Source: Elizabethkingia miricola (lineage in GTDB: Bacteria; Bacteroidota; Bacteroidia; Flavobacteriales; Weeksellaceae). From it: a stretch of 64,000 nucleotides of DNA. Below, one piece after another: positions 27,770 to 38,319 of the stretch; position 1 is the stretch's first letter, and every line of letters starts with the position of its first letter. The notes below the pieces were generated by a model. It did not search any database and had not been told where the DNA came from. It saw only the letters and a program-made list of their open reading frames with translations. The translations under genes and the position numbers were made by a program. The DNA lies in contig NZ_LSGQ01000029.1 of the NCBI RefSeq assembly GCF_001675285.1, positions 118,853 through 182,852 on the forward strand, read 5' to 3'.

Positions 27770-29266
27770 TTAATCTTCTATCCAGGCTTGGGAACGTTTT
27801 ACAGCTTTGTGCCAAAAACTGACCATATTATCTATTTTGGTCTTGTCTTCTTTAGGTGTAAACTCTTTTTCTATAATCCATTGAGACTGGATCTCATCTA
27901 TGCTTTCCCAGAAACCAACGGCTAAACCAGCTAAGTAAGCAGCTCCTAATGCTGTAGTTTCCAGAGTTTTTGGACGAATAATTTTGAAACCGAAAAGGTC
28001 TGATTGAATCTGCATTAATAAATTGCTGGCAGAGGCACCTCCGTCTACGCGAAGTTCTGTACTTTGGGTTTCTGCATCTGCTTCCATAGCTTTTACAATG
28101 TCGTATACCTGAAATGCAATACCTTCTAAAGTTGCTCTGGCAATGTGGCCATCTGTTGTACCGCGTGTCACACCAATGATAGTTCCACGTGCATACTGAT
28201 CCCAGTAAGGAGCTCCTAATCCGGTAAGTGCAGGTACAAAATATACACCACCATTATCTTCTACAGTTTCAGCAAGTGTACTAACTTCAGATGAATCATG
28301 AATAATTTTTAAGCCGTCTCTTAGCCACTGTATAGCAGCACCTCCTACAAATACGCTGCCTTCCAGCGCATAGCTGACCTCTCCGTTTATTTTCCAGGCA
28401 ACAGTAGTTAACAGGTTGTTTTTAGAATATACTGCCTCATTACCTGTATTCATCAAAAGGAAGCATCCTGTACCATATGTGTTTTTTACCATTCCCGGCT
28501 TTGTACACATTTGTCCAAACAGAGCAGCCTGTTGGTCTCCTGCAATCCCTGCAATCGGAATTTTTGTAGAGAAAAGGGTAGTAGAGGTTTCACCATACAC
28601 TTCACTGCTTTGTTTTACTTCAGGAAGTATAGCACGGGGGATATTGAATAATTTTAGTAAATCATCATCCCAGTCCATTGTACGGATGTTGAACATCATT
28701 GTTCTGCTGGCATTGGAAACATCTGTGATAAACATTTTACCTCTTGTAAGTTTCCAGGTAAGCCAAGTATCTACTGTTCCAAAACACAAATCTCCGGCTT
28801 CCGCTTTTTCTCTTGCGCCTTCAACATTATCCAGAATCCATTTTAGTTTAGTAGCTGAAAAATATGCATCTAAGACAAGTCCTGTTTTTTGTTTGATTTC
28901 ATCGGTGTGTCCTTGGGATTTCAGTTCGTCACAATACTTAGATGTTCTTCTGTCCTGCCATACAATAGCATTATAAATAGGTTCACTGGTATGCCTGTCC
29001 CATACTACAGTGGTTTCTCTTTGGTTGGTAATACCGATAGCGGCAACTTCCAATCCGGATATTCCGGCTTTGGCAATTACTTCTGCGGCAACCGAAATTT
29101 GAGAGGACCAGATCTCGTTTGGATCATGTTCCACCCATCCCGGAGTAGGGAATATTTGTTCAAAACTCTTTTGGGATACAAATTTTATTTCTCCGCTTTT
29201 GTTAAAAAGGATTGCCCGTGATGAGGTAGTCCCCTGGTCTAGTGCTAAAATTAGTTTTTCGTTCAT
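27770..29266 (-). CDS. glpK: glycerol kinase
   Basis: A 498-residue FGGY kinase converting glycerol and ATP to sn-glycerol-3-phosphate. The N-terminal phosphate loop [15 protein letters not shown] is present, as are [25 protein letters not shown] [24 protein letters not shown], and the C-terminal [13 protein letters not shown] and [17 protein letters not shown]. Length equals that of typical GlpK (about 500). It sits between glpD (10-bp gap) and glpF (24-bp gap) in one minus-strand operon. Confidence 0.97.
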   Translation of the reverse strand: MNEKLILALDQGTTSSRAILFNKSGEIKFVSQKSFEQIFPTPGWVEHDPNEIWSSQISVAAEVIAKAGISGLEVAAIGITNQRETTVVWDRHTSEPIYNAIVWQDRRTSKYCDELKSQGHTDEIKQKTGLVLDAYFSATKLKWILDNVEGAREKAEAGDLCFGTVDTWLTWKLTRGKMFITDVSNASRTMMFNIRTMDWDDDLLKLFNIPRAILPEVKQSSEVYGETSTTLFSTKIPIAGIAGDQQAALFGQMCTKPGMVKNTYGTGCFLLMNTGNEAVYSKNNLLTTVAWKINGEVSYALEGSVFVGGAAIQWLRDGLKIIHDSSEVSTLAETVEDNGGVYFVPALTGLGAPYWDQYARGTIIGVTRGTTDGHIARATLEGIAFQVYDIVKAMEADAETQSTELRVDGGASASNLLMQIQSDLFGFKIIRPKTLETTALGAAYLAGLAVGFWESIDEIQSQWIIEKEFTPKEDKTKIDNMVSFWHKAVKRSQAWIED

Positions 29267-29276
29267 CGTAGTGTAC

Positions 29277-30878
29277 TTATTTAGTGTTTTTCATTTCTTT
29301 TGGTGTATATGGTATAAGAAGATATTCTTTGGCCAGTGAAATAAATCTGTTGATTTCATTTTCTGTTTGTTCTTGATCCCAGCCGAGTTCCTGAGCTAAA
29401 ATTTCGGCTACCTTTCGTGCTGAATCTATGGCGGCTCTGGCATCCAGGAAAAGAAGACGGACTCTTCTTGCCAATACATCCTCTATGGTTTCGGCCATTT
29501 CATTTCGGATTGCCCATACCACTTCGGCAATGGTAAATTCATTATTTGGATGTATTCTTTCTGCATATTCAGGCTTTTCCTGTTGTAGTGCTTTAATAGC
29601 CGGGATATCCGAACCATAAATATATAAGTGATTGCTTCTGTCTACATCTTTTGCAGGAATATTACCATGAATCGAAAGATCTTTGGTTTTAGACGGTACT
29701 TTTTTCAGTTGGTGAACTTCTATAGCTTTATCTATAGTATCTTCAGCCATTTGTCGGTAGGTAGTCCATTTTCCGCCGGTAATCGTTACAAGTCCGGTTT
29801 CGGCGACGATAACTTTATGACTTCTGGATACTTCTTTGGTGCTTTTACTTCCGTCTTTTGGAGCTGCTAAAGGGCGTAAGCCTGCAAATACAGAAAGTAC
29901 ATCTTCTTTAGTTGGCTTTTTAGACAGATATTGTTGTGCAGTTCTCAAAACGAAATCAATTTCGGAATCCAAAGCTTTCGGTTCGAAACTTGGTTCATCT
30001 ACTAATGTGTCTGTAGTACCGATTAATGCTCTTTCATGCCACGGAACAACAAAAAGTACACGCCCATCAGAAGTTTTAGGGATCATAATAGCATCATTGC
30101 TCTTTAAGAAAGACTTATCTAATACCAAATGTATTCCCTGGCTCGGAACAACGAACTTTCCGTGTTTCGGATTGCTCATGTTCAGTATTTCATTAGTGAA
30201 AACACCAGTAGCGTTCACTACAGCTTTTGCTTTTATTTCATAACGTTCTTTTGTAAACTGATCTTCAGCTATTACTCCTGTGATTTTATTACTTTCGTTT
30301 TTCAGAAGACCTACAACCTTCGTATAATTAATCACTGTACCTCCTTTTTCTACAATAGTTTGGGCGAGGTTAATCGCCAAACGGGAATCGTCAAACTGTC
30401 CATCCTGATATACAACACCGCTGGCAAGACCTTTCTGCTCTATCGTCGGAAGCTTTTCAACGGTTTGTGCTTTATTGATATATCTGGTTTTACCAAGGCT
30501 GAGTTTCCCAGCCAGAAAATCGTAAACAGATAGTCCTATTTTGTAATAAATACCGCCCCACCAGTTATAGTTAGGAATAATAAAAGACTGGTTTTTAACA
30601 AGGTGAGCAGCATTTTTAGCCAGAAGTCCTCTTTCGTACAGGGCTTCCTTAACAAGATCTATGTTTCCCTGTGCCAGGTATCTTACACCACCATGCACAA
30701 GTTTGGTACTCCGGCTCGAAGTAGCTTTTGCAAAATCGTGGGATTCCAGTAACAAAGTCCTGAAACCTCTCGTTGTAGCATCCAGAGCAGATCCTAATCC
30801 GCTGGCACCACCTCCGATAATTATAAAGTCCCATTCCTGATTTTGTGAAACTTTTTTAAGCTCTTCTTTTCGTTTCAT
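29277..30878 (-). CDS. glpD: glycerol-3-phosphate dehydrogenase (FAD)
   Basis: A 533-residue flavoprotein oxidising glycerol-3-phosphate to dihydroxyacetone phosphate at the inner membrane. The FAD-binding start [23 protein letters not shown] is clear, followed by [15 protein letters not shown] and the [18 protein letters not shown] motif. It is the first gene of the glpD-glpK-glpF-OMP operon. A divergent DeoR/GlpR-type regulator begins 108 bp away, so its expression is probably controlled by that repressor and induced by glycerol-3-phosphate. Confidence 0.96.
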   Translation of the reverse strand: MKRKEELKKVSQNQEWDFIIIGGGASGLGSALDATTRGFRTLLLESHDFAKATSSRSTKLVHGGVRYLAQGNIDLVKEALYERGLLAKNAAHLVKNQSFIIPNYNWWGGIYYKIGLSVYDFLAGKLSLGKTRYINKAQTVEKLPTIEQKGLASGVVYQDGQFDDSRLAINLAQTIVEKGGTVINYTKVVGLLKNESNKITGVIAEDQFTKERYEIKAKAVVNATGVFTNEILNMSNPKHGKFVVPSQGIHLVLDKSFLKSNDAIMIPKTSDGRVLFVVPWHERALIGTTDTLVDEPSFEPKALDSEIDFVLRTAQQYLSKKPTKEDVLSVFAGLRPLAAPKDGSKSTKEVSRSHKVIVAETGLVTITGGKWTTYRQMAEDTIDKAIEVHQLKKVPSKTKDLSIHGNIPAKDVDRSNHLYIYGSDIPAIKALQQEKPEYAERIHPNNEFTIAEVVWAIRNEMAETIEDVLARRVRLLFLDARAAIDSARKVAEILAQELGWDQEQTENEINRFISLAKEYLLIPYTPKEMKNTK

Positions 30879-30986
30879 TTTGTTTCGTTTTATTTGCTTT
30901 TTGTAAAAATATGAAATTTATCGAAACCAAAAACTTTTTTTGAAAATTTTTTTTATATTTTTGGTTAAATTTAAAATATTGCAGTA
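30879..30986. promoter_or_regulatory. divergent glpD/glpR control region
   Basis: A 108-bp very AT-rich spacer. A plus-strand -7-like box TATTTTTG is at 30956-30963, and a minus-strand TTG-N16-TATTTTTA set lies near 30916-30942. The sequence TTTATCGAAA sits between them and resembles part of known GlpR operators. The operator assignment is tentative. Confidence 0.4.
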
Positions 30987-31745
30987 ATGATAGCCCGTCA
31001 TAATAATATTCTTAAAGAACTGGAAAAAAAAGAATATGTACTGGTACAGGATCTATGTGAAAAGTACAATGTTTCATCCGTAACTATTCGAAAGGATTTG
31101 AGTTACCTGGAAAGTTTAGGTTTATTACACAGAACCCATGGCGGAGCCAGTAAACAATCGCGTTTTGCTTATGAGAAAAACGTAAATGAAAAAGAGAACA
31201 TCAATGTAGAGATTAAACAGGCAATAGCCAGAAAGGCTGCAAATATTATTGATGAAAATGATTCTGTTATATTGGCTTCGGGAACGACAATACATTATCT
31301 GGCCCGTACAATGGGGAGCTTTCAGAAGCTTACTGTTCTCACATCTTCTTTGCGTGTAGCATTAGAATTGTGTATGGTGCCAAATATTAATATTATTCAG
31401 TTGGGTGGAGAGGTAAGAAAAAGTTCTACATCCATTGTCGGGGCTATTTCGGAATCGGTACTAAAGCAGTTTTCATGTCACAAGCTCTTTTTAGGCGTTG
31501 ATGGGATTGATCTGGAATTTGGTATTAGCTGCTCCAGTGCAGCTGAAGCACACCTGAATCAAGCGATGATAGAATGCGCAGAGAAAGTAATTGTTCTTGC
31601 GGACTCTTCTAAAATTAATAAAAAAGGTTTTGGAAAAATCGCAGATCTGGACAGGGTAGATACTATTATTACAGATAAAGGAATTGATCTTGAAACTAAA
31701 GAACGCCTTGAAGATATGGGGGTTACAGTGATTATTTCTGATTAA
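30987..31745 (+). CDS. glpR: DeoR/GlpR-family transcriptional regulator
   Basis: A 252-residue repressor with the N-terminal DeoR helix-turn-helix (YVLVQDLCEKYNVSSVTIRKDLSYLESLGLLHRTHGGA) and the C-terminal sugar-phosphate sensor (DENDSVILASGTTIHYLAR, GVDGIDLEFGISCSSAAEAHLNQAMIECAEKVIVLADSSKI). Divergent placement against glpD-glpK-glpF argues for glycerol-3-phosphate as the effector. SusC/SusD genes follow in the same direction after 207 bp, so it could also govern them. The gene symbol rests on context, since DeoR paralogues are similar. Confidence 0.85.
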   Translation: MIARHNNILKELEKKEYVLVQDLCEKYNVSSVTIRKDLSYLESLGLLHRTHGGASKQSRFAYEKNVNEKENINVEIKQAIARKAANIIDENDSVILASGTTIHYLARTMGSFQKLTVLTSSLRVALELCMVPNINIIQLGGEVRKSSTSIVGAISESVLKQFSCHKLFLGVDGIDLEFGISCSSAAEAHLNQAMIECAEKVIVLADSSKINKKGFGKIADLDRVDTIITDKGIDLETKERLEDMGVTVIISD

Positions 31746-31775
31746 GATTAAATTTAAAATAAAATTAATCTTAAT
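31741..31775 (+). other. AT-only hairpin at the glpR stop
   Basis: 11-bp inverted repeat ATTAAGATTAA/TTAATCTTAAT overlapping the glpR stop codon. It lacks a clear T tract, so it may be an operator or a weak terminator for the following susC region. Confidence 0.3.
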
Positions 31776-31930
31776 TATGCCCTGAATACAGGTGTAATGA
31801 TTAATTTACTGCTATCTTCCTGATAAATAAATGATTAATATTAATGTATTGACTTTTTTCATTGATAATAGTTAATGTTTCTTAATAAAAACATAAGAAA
31901 ACCTTAATGTAACACGGGGTAGTACTGTTC

Positions 31931-31938
31931 TAATTTTG
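31931..31938 (+). promoter_or_regulatory. -7 promoter box for susC
   Basis: TAATTTTG matches TAnnTTTG 14 bp before the susC start. No convincing -33 TTG is present, which may reflect activator dependence. Confidence 0.35.
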
Positions 31939-31952
31939 CATTCAGAATTAAA

Positions 31953-34850
31953 ATGGATGCCATGAAAGTATTTAAAATCCCTGTCTCGGTGGCTTATTTT
32001 ACAAGCCGGGGGCTATTAATTGGAGCAATATCGGCCTCACCAGTATTGTTTGCCCAAAAGAAAGACAGTTTAAAAGAGAAATCCATAGACGAGGTTGTCG
32101 TTGTCGGATACGGAACACAGAAAAAAAGTAAAGTATCGGGTGCTGTTTCAGAAGCATCACTGGATAAACTTTCTTCCAGATCTCTATCGGGTGTGGGTGA
32201 AGTACTTCAGGGGAAAGCACCGGGAGTAACGGTTGTAAATGAGGGCGGAGATCCCAATGGTTCACCAAAAGTAAATATTCGTGGTTTAGGCGGGATTAAC
32301 GGAGAGACTCCTCTTTATGTTGTGGATGGTGTTGTTTTTAATGGTACACCAGCGATTAACCCTAACGATATTCAGGATATATCTGTACTTAAAGATGCGT
32401 CAGCAGCAATTTACGGAGCGAGATCCTCAGGAGGTGTTATTCTTATTACAACGAAGAAAGGTAAAAAAGGTAATATTACTGTAGATTTTGATGTTAAGTT
32501 TGGTGTGAATCAGGCATGGAGATTGAAGGAATCTTTAAATGCAGCAGAGTTTCAGGATGTAATGTATAAGGCGTATGAAAATGCCGGTAAACTGAGCAGC
32601 CTGCCTTTAGCTTTCAATGCAGAAAAATATCCGGACGGAAGAGTAACCAGAACAGACTGGATGAAAGAAATTTTCCGTACCGGAACCATCCAGGAATATA
32701 ACGTTAATCTTAGCGGTGGAAACGATAAGTCCAGATTTTTTGTAGGAATGAACCACAGAAACCTGGAAGGTATCCTACTGAATACACAGGCAAAGAGATA
32801 TAACTTCAGAGTAAATTCTGAACATAAGGTAAAAGACTGGTTAACTATCGGAGAGAATATGTACTATAATTACTCTGATGGAAATACAGCAGATACTAAA
32901 AATGGATATACCGGAGCAGTAGTAGCTGCGATGTATTACCCGCCGAATGTTCCGGTGTATACACCTACAGGAGCTTTTTCCGGGTTACCTATTGATGTTG
33001 CCGGAGGTTATGGAGATATGATTAATCCTGTGGCATACCTTAAAAGGATTAGTATAAGAAATCCTACGCATGAGATTCTAATCAATCCTTATGCAGAGGT
33101 TACTTTAGCTAAAAATTTAAAATTCAGATCTAACTTCTCTCAGACATTCAAAATTGGAACGATTAAAAACTTTACTTCCAGAGTACTGGAAGTCGGGAAA
33201 ATATTCGATACCAATAATTTAGAATATCAGTCTAATAATTCTTCTACCTCTCTTGCAGAGCAAATTCTTACTTATAAAACTTCATTTGGTAAACATAATT
33301 TCGATTTCCTTGCTGGTTTTACTTTCCAGAAGACAATTGATGAAGGTTTCCTGGCCAGAGCTTATGATTTCAGAAGTGAAGTAGAAGTATTCCGCTACCT
33401 TCAGAATGCAGCGGATACCAATAAAGACCTTTCCAGTTACAAGTATCAGCAGGCCTTGGTTTCTTATCTCGCAAGGATTAACTACGACTATGCCGGTAAA
33501 TATATTATCAGTGTATTGGGAAGAAGAGACGGTTCTTCATTGGTTGCCAAACAAAACAGATTTGCCAATTATTATGCAGTTTCAGGCGCATGGGTAATGT
33601 CTAAAGAAAACTTTATGCAGGATATTGCATGGCTTTCGAATCTTAAACTTAGAGGCAGTTATGGTATCTTGGGTAACCTTGGGGGGATTTCTCCACAGGC
33701 AGTGAATCCGTTAATGATAAGAGACAACAATATTATTTTTGGACAGGATCCTTCCCAGAATATTGCTTATTATGCTACAACACGCCCTAATCCAAACTTA
33801 AAATGGGGAAAATCTGAACAAACCAACTTTGGTTTAGATGCGTCATTCCTGAACAATAGTCTTTCTTTACAGTTCGATTATTTCATTAAAAATTCCAAAG
33901 ATCAGATTTTTAATGTAAGCCTTCCGAGTACAGCAACTTATACGAATCAGTATATCAATGCCGGATTATTCCAGGATAAAGGTTACGAACTGGGAATTAA
34001 CTACAACAGTAAAAATACCGGAGATTTCAGTTACTCAATAGGAGCGACCTTCAGTCAGCTAAAAAATACGGTTAAGCAACTGGCAGATGTAAACGAAATC
34101 TTTATCAATGATAATGCTGTAAGAGGAGTACTGAAGCCTACACGTATAAGAGTAGGAGAATCACTTTACTCTTATTACGGATATAAAACGGATGGTATTT
34201 TCCGCTCACAGGAAGAGATTAATAATTATAAAGATGCCAATGGTGCTCTTATCCAGCCTAATGCTAAGCCGGGTGATATTAAGTTCCTGAAAAAAGAAGG
34301 AAACACCGGTACGCTTAACAACAACGATTTTGTGAACCTTGGAAATCCATATCCTAAATTCTCTTACGGATTGTCTTATAATATGACCTGGAAAAATTTT
34401 GATCTGAATGTATTCTTCCAGGGAGTATATGGAAATAAAATATTCAACGGTCTGAAATTTATTTCATTAAACCCAGGCGGAACAGGGCAGAATTATAACA
34501 TGGACAAAGATATTCTGAATGCATGGACTCCGGAAAATACCAATACCAATATTCCGAGACTTGTTCAGGGGGATCCTTCCGGAAATTACTCTAAAGTATC
34601 AGATTTTTATGTGGAAAACGGATCTTACCTGAGGCTGAAGAACCTTACAATAGGCTATTCACTGCCTAAGGAGATTTACAGTAAAATCAATATAAACAGA
34701 TTAAGGATTTATATGACGGCTAATAATCTGTTTACCATTACCAAATACAAAGGTTTCGATCCTGAAGTGGGGATGAATACGTATGGTGTAGACACAGGGA
34801 GATATCCGCAGGCTCGTTCATTTATTTTCGGTGTAGAAATCGGGTTATAA
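31953..34850 (+). CDS. SusC/RagA-family TonB-linked outer-membrane protein
   Basis: A 965-residue SusC-like importer. After the leader comes SIDEVVVVGYGTQKKSKVSGAVS, the plug (GVGEVLQGKAPGVTVVNEGGDPNGSPKVNIRGLGG, DGVVFNGTPAINPNDIQDISVLKDASAAIYGARSSGGVILITTKKG) and a barrel ending in GVEIGL. The usual carboxypeptidase-D-like N-terminal domain is missing, which makes it slightly short. ATG 31962 (MKVFKIPV) is an alternative start. The SusD gene follows 17 bp later. It lies between glpR and lipid-phosphoester enzymes, so the cargo may be glycerophosphodiesters or related compounds rather than glycans. The cargo is inferred. Confidence 0.92.
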   Translation: MDAMKVFKIPVSVAYFTSRGLLIGAISASPVLFAQKKDSLKEKSIDEVVVVGYGTQKKSKVSGAVSEASLDKLSSRSLSGVGEVLQGKAPGVTVVNEGGDPNGSPKVNIRGLGGINGETPLYVVDGVVFNGTPAINPNDIQDISVLKDASAAIYGARSSGGVILITTKKGKKGNITVDFDVKFGVNQAWRLKESLNAAEFQDVMYKAYENAGKLSSLPLAFNAEKYPDGRVTRTDWMKEIFRTGTIQEYNVNLSGGNDKSRFFVGMNHRNLEGILLNTQAKRYNFRVNSEHKVKDWLTIGENMYYNYSDGNTADTKNGYTGAVVAAMYYPPNVPVYTPTGAFSGLPIDVAGGYGDMINPVAYLKRISIRNPTHEILINPYAEVTLAKNLKFRSNFSQTFKIGTIKNFTSRVLEVGKIFDTNNLEYQSNNSSTSLAEQILTYKTSFGKHNFDFLAGFTFQKTIDEGFLARAYDFRSEVEVFRYLQNAADTNKDLSSYKYQQALVSYLARINYDYAGKYIISVLGRRDGSSLVAKQNRFANYYAVSGAWVMSKENFMQDIAWLSNLKLRGSYGILGNLGGISPQAVNPLMIRDNNIIFGQDPSQNIAYYATTRPNPNLKWGKSEQTNFGLDASFLNNSLSLQFDYFIKNSKDQIFNVSLPSTATYTNQYINAGLFQDKGYELGINYNSKNTGDFSYSIGATFSQLKNTVKQLADVNEIFINDNAVRGVLKPTRIRVGESLYSYYGYKTDGIFRSQEEINNYKDANGALIQPNAKPGDIKFLKKEGNTGTLNNNDFVNLGNPYPKFSYGLSYNMTWKNFDLNVFFQGVYGNKIFNGLKFISLNPGGTGQNYNMDKDILNAWTPENTNTNIPRLVQGDPSGNYSKVSDFYVENGSYLRLKNLTIGYSLPKEIYSKININRLRIYMTANNLFTITKYKGFDPEVGMNTYGVDTGRYPQARSFIFGVEIGL

Positions 34851-34867
34851 TTTTAAAAAGTAAAAAG

Positions 34868-36376
34868 ATGAAATTTTTCAATAAAATAGTTTTAGTATCG
34901 GGAATATCTGCTGCATTGCTTTCATGTACAAGCGAGCTTGATGTTCAGCCGGAAGGAACTCCGACAGAAGCGAGTTTCTGGAAAACGGAGAACGACCTTG
35001 TAACAGGGGCAAATGCGATGTACAAGCCTTTGTATGACAGTGAATTTTATGGCAGAGGTTTTTTCTGGTTTATCAATGCCAGTGATGACATGGTAACAGG
35101 AAGGTCAAAAAGTGAGGCCGATAATGCCAAGAACTTTAGCAGCAATTATATCGCAGCAGGAGATTTGGAAACGCAGTGGAACAAGAGATATACAGTTATT
35201 GGTATTGCCAATCGTGTTATCCGAAACGTAGATAATATTCAGGCATCAGCAGCTGTAAAAAACAAATACTTGGGTGAAGCTTTGTTCATGAGCAGCAGAA
35301 TGTATTTCGAACTGGCATATAGTTACGGTAATGAGAAAGCAGGTGTTCCTATTATTGATCGTACAAAAGAACCGGATCCAAATCCTATTCCGCGGGCAGC
35401 CAACGTAACGGAAAACTATAATTATATTATAAATGACCTGAAAAAGGCAGCGGAATTACTGCCGTCTCAGGAACAACTTGCAGCTAAAGACTTCGGAAGA
35501 CCTCATAAGGCTGCTGCATGGGCTCTTATGGCTAAAGTATATCTTTTCATGAAAGACTGGAAAAATGCAGCATACTGGGCAAATGAAGTGATGACTAAAG
35601 GAAACAGAAACCTGTTGAATAACTATGCAGATGTTTTCAAAGCGGAGAATAATTACAGCTCCGAATATATCTGGTCAATACCAAGTACACCAAAATTCAA
35701 TGCTATAGGAAGTATTCTTCCGGGAGTAATGCTTGAAAATAAAGGCTGGGGAGAATACAATGGCTGGGGATATTTCCAACCCACCAAAGAACTTTTTACA
35801 GAATATGAAGCAGGAGACCTTAGAAGAGATGTAACAATTCTGAAAGCCGGAGATAAGTTTACATTCAACGGAAAAGACAGAACTTATGCTTCTTCCAACT
35901 CTCTAACGGGATATCAGTTCAACAAGTATATGGATGCGTTCAAATATCCGTTGAACAGCGGCCACGTAAGTGCAAATGGTGATTATCCATGTACAGATCT
36001 TGCTGTACCGATTATGCGTTATGCAGAAGTGATCCTTATAAAAGCAGAAGCATTGTTAATGTCGGGGCAAAATGCTGATCAGGAAATCAACATGATCAGA
36101 AAGCGTGCAGGTTTGGCACCGAAAAGTGGATGTACAATGGCTGACCTGAAACACGAAAGACGTTGTGAACTGGCAGGTGAATGGGCAGACAGACACAGAG
36201 ATTTGGTACGTTGGGGTGATGCGAAAGATACTTATGCTAAACCTTTGCATGGTGCAGATGATAAGGAAGTATGGGCTTCAAGAAACTTCAATCCGGCAGT
36301 GCACAATGTATGGGCAGTTCCACAAGTGGAAATTGTAAACAGCCACGGAGTAATCAAGCAAAATGAAGGCTGGTAA
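34868..36376 (+). CDS. SusD/RagB-family surface lipoprotein
   Basis: A 502-residue SusD-like nutrient-binding lipoprotein. The lipobox is LLSC with C20, followed by the SusD N-terminal pattern LDVQPEGTPTEASFWKTENDLVTGANAMY and TPR-like helices (AKAWALMAKVYLFMKDWKNAAYWANEVM). The C-terminal RagB part includes MRYAEVILIKAEALLMSGQ and ERRCELAGEWADRHRDLVRWGDA. It forms the lid of the SusC channel encoded immediately upstream. A perfect 36-bp palindrome with a T tract follows its stop, separating it from the secreted enzymes downstream. Confidence 0.93.
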   Translation: MKFFNKIVLVSGISAALLSCTSELDVQPEGTPTEASFWKTENDLVTGANAMYKPLYDSEFYGRGFFWFINASDDMVTGRSKSEADNAKNFSSNYIAAGDLETQWNKRYTVIGIANRVIRNVDNIQASAAVKNKYLGEALFMSSRMYFELAYSYGNEKAGVPIIDRTKEPDPNPIPRAANVTENYNYIINDLKKAAELLPSQEQLAAKDFGRPHKAAAWALMAKVYLFMKDWKNAAYWANEVMTKGNRNLLNNYADVFKAENNYSSEYIWSIPSTPKFNAIGSILPGVMLENKGWGEYNGWGYFQPTKELFTEYEAGDLRRDVTILKAGDKFTFNGKDRTYASSNSLTGYQFNKYMDAFKYPLNSGHVSANGDYPCTDLAVPIMRYAEVILIKAEALLMSGQNADQEINMIRKRAGLAPKSGCTMADLKHERRCELAGEWADRHRDLVRWGDAKDTYAKPLHGADDKEVWASRNFNPAVHNVWAVPQVEIVNSHGVIKQNEGW

Positions 36377-36397
36377 TTTTTTAATATAACAACATAT

Positions 36398-36440
36398 ACT
36401 ATATCATTGCAGGAATTCCTGCAATGATATAGTTTTTTTA
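36398..36440 (+). terminator. 36-bp perfect palindrome with T tract after susD
   Basis: Arms ACTATATCATTGCAGGAA and TTCCTGCAATGATATAGT (36398-36433) form a perfect palindrome with an EcoRI-type GAATTC at the centre, followed by a run of Ts. It looks like an intrinsic terminator inside a co-directional gene set, only 9 bp before the next ATG. It may set a higher SusCD to enzyme ratio or protect the mRNA end. Confidence 0.75.
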
Positions 36441-36448
36441 ATAGTACG

Positions 36449-38278
36449 ATGAAACAAGCAAAAAAAATATGGGCAATACTGGCTCTGGCAGTATTTGCAA
36501 ACACACAGGCACAGAATTATTTGAATTATAATGTGGGAAATGCACATTCGCATAATGACTATATGCAGGAAATTCCTTTCTGGCAGGCATATTATGCAAA
36601 TTTTGGTTCTATAGAGGCGGATGTTTTTCTGGTAAAAGGGAAGCTGTGGGTTGCCCATACTGAAAAAGAATTATCACCGGAGCGGACTTTGGAAAGCCTT
36701 TACCTCGATAATATAGCCAAACAGATTAAGCTGAATAACGGACATATTTATCAGGATGCAAACAAAAAATTACAGCTATTAATCGATGTTAAACAGGACT
36801 ATAAAACAACCCTGGACGTATTAGTCAATACCCTGCAGAAATATCCTGAGATTACAGGTAATCCGGGAATTAAAATTGTTATTACAGGAGGCAGGCCGCA
36901 GCCTAAAGATTTCAAAAATTATCCTTCTTATTTATTTTTCGATGGTGATCTGGATAAAACTTATACGGCAGATGAACTGAAAAGGGTAGGAATGTTCAGT
37001 GCGGATTTACCAGCTTTGGTAAAGTGGAACGGAAAAGGTATCCCAAGAGATGAAGAGACAGCAAAAATAAAAAATGCAGTCGAAAAAGCACATCAGCAGC
37101 AAAAGCCTATGCGTTTTTATGGAGCACCCGATTTTCCGAATGCATGGGTTAATCTTATGGATTTAGGCGTAGATTACATCAATACAGATCATATCCCCGA
37201 TCTGAAGAAATTTATGAATACTATTCCGAAGAATTTTTATAAAAATCAGAAAGAATACAGTGTTTATAAGCCTACTTATGAAACTGACGGGGTAACTAAA
37301 AAAGTAAAAAATGTAATCCTTCTTATTCCTGATGGTACATCATTGCCGCAGTATTATGCTGCATTCACGGCGAATAAAGGAAAATTAAATGTCTTTAATA
37401 TGAAAGCGACAGGATTGTCCAAAACCAATTCTTCCAACGCTTATATTACGGATTCAGCACCAGGTTCTACCGCTTTTGCTACAGGTGTAAAAACTAAAAA
37501 TACCTTTGTAGGGGTTGATAATGAAGGAAAATCTTTAGCACAGATTCCGGATATCATTGCTGCAAAAGGAATGACATCAGGTCTTATTTCTACCGGAGAT
37601 GTTACCGATGCTACACCGGCAGATTTCTATGCACATTCCGATAACAGAAATAGTTCTGAACCTATTCTGAAAGATTTTGTAAGTTCTAAAACCAAGATAC
37701 TTATAGGTGGCCCCACAAGCGGACTTACAGAAGATAATCTTAAAAAAATAAAAGAAGAAAAAATCGATTTATATAAAGATTTGAAATCTGTAAAGAATAC
37801 CAATAACCGTACTTTAGTTATTGATCCTCTGGCCTCACAAAGAATAACCAACGGAAGAGGAAACTGGCTGGCCGATGCTTTTGATCTTACATTAAACGAT
37901 TTGAAAACCAACAAAAATGGATTCTTTATGATGGTAGAAGCTTCCCAGACTGATGGTGGCGGACACAGCAATAATATAGAACAGCTGGTGACCGAGTTAT
38001 TGGACTTCGACCATGTTGTAGGAAAAGCAATGAAATTCGCTGATGAAAACAAAGAGACACTTGTTGTTGTTTTAGGAGATCATGAAACCGGAGGTTTAAC
38101 TTTGTTGGATGGCAGCCTGAAAGAGGGCTGGATATTTGGGAATTTTAGTACAAACGATCATACTTCCATTCCTTCCAGTGTATTTGCTTACGGTCCTAAT
38201 TCTAAGGAGTTTACAGGTTTGTTTGAGAATACAGAAATTTTCAATAAAATTTTAGCTGCTTACGGAATTCGGAAATAA
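36449..38278 (+). CDS. secreted GDPD-like domain fused to alkaline phosphatase
   Basis: A 609-residue protein with a leader (KKIWAILALAVFANTQAQ). Residues 28-270 resemble the PI-PLC/GDPD-type phosphodiesterase fold: NAHSHNDYMQ, SIEADVFLVKGKLWVAHT and VDYINTDHIPDLKKFM. Residues 285-609 are an alkaline phosphatase: NVILLIPDGTSLPQ, nucleophile S336 in TDSAPGSTAFATG, TDATPADFYAHSDNR, EASQTDGGGHSNN and VLGDHETGGLTL. It could cleave glycerophosphodiesters and then dephosphorylate glycerol-3-phosphate in one polypeptide. It follows SusCD and precedes phospholipase C by 41 bp. The coupled activity is inferred. Confidence 0.88.
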   Translation: MKQAKKIWAILALAVFANTQAQNYLNYNVGNAHSHNDYMQEIPFWQAYYANFGSIEADVFLVKGKLWVAHTEKELSPERTLESLYLDNIAKQIKLNNGHIYQDANKKLQLLIDVKQDYKTTLDVLVNTLQKYPEITGNPGIKIVITGGRPQPKDFKNYPSYLFFDGDLDKTYTADELKRVGMFSADLPALVKWNGKGIPRDEETAKIKNAVEKAHQQQKPMRFYGAPDFPNAWVNLMDLGVDYINTDHIPDLKKFMNTIPKNFYKNQKEYSVYKPTYETDGVTKKVKNVILLIPDGTSLPQYYAAFTANKGKLNVFNMKATGLSKTNSSNAYITDSAPGSTAFATGVKTKNTFVGVDNEGKSLAQIPDIIAAKGMTSGLISTGDVTDATPADFYAHSDNRNSSEPILKDFVSSKTKILIGGPTSGLTEDNLKKIKEEKIDLYKDLKSVKNTNNRTLVIDPLASQRITNGRGNWLADAFDLTLNDLKTNKNGFFMMVEASQTDGGGHSNNIEQLVTELLDFDHVVGKAMKFADENKETLVVVLGDHETGGLTLLDGSLKEGWIFGNFSTNDHTSIPSSVFAYGPNSKEFTGLFENTEIFNKILAAYGIRK

Positions 38279-38319
38279 GTAGTTTATTCATTAATTTTAG
38301 GCAATAAAACTAAATAAAC

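Noticed and set aside
28416..28976. 186-codon plus-strand ORF
   Set aside because: Antisense to glpK, whose protein is fully conserved. No domain or plausible start context was seen.
29836..30243. 135-codon plus-strand ORF
   Set aside because: Antisense to glpD, with no supporting motif.
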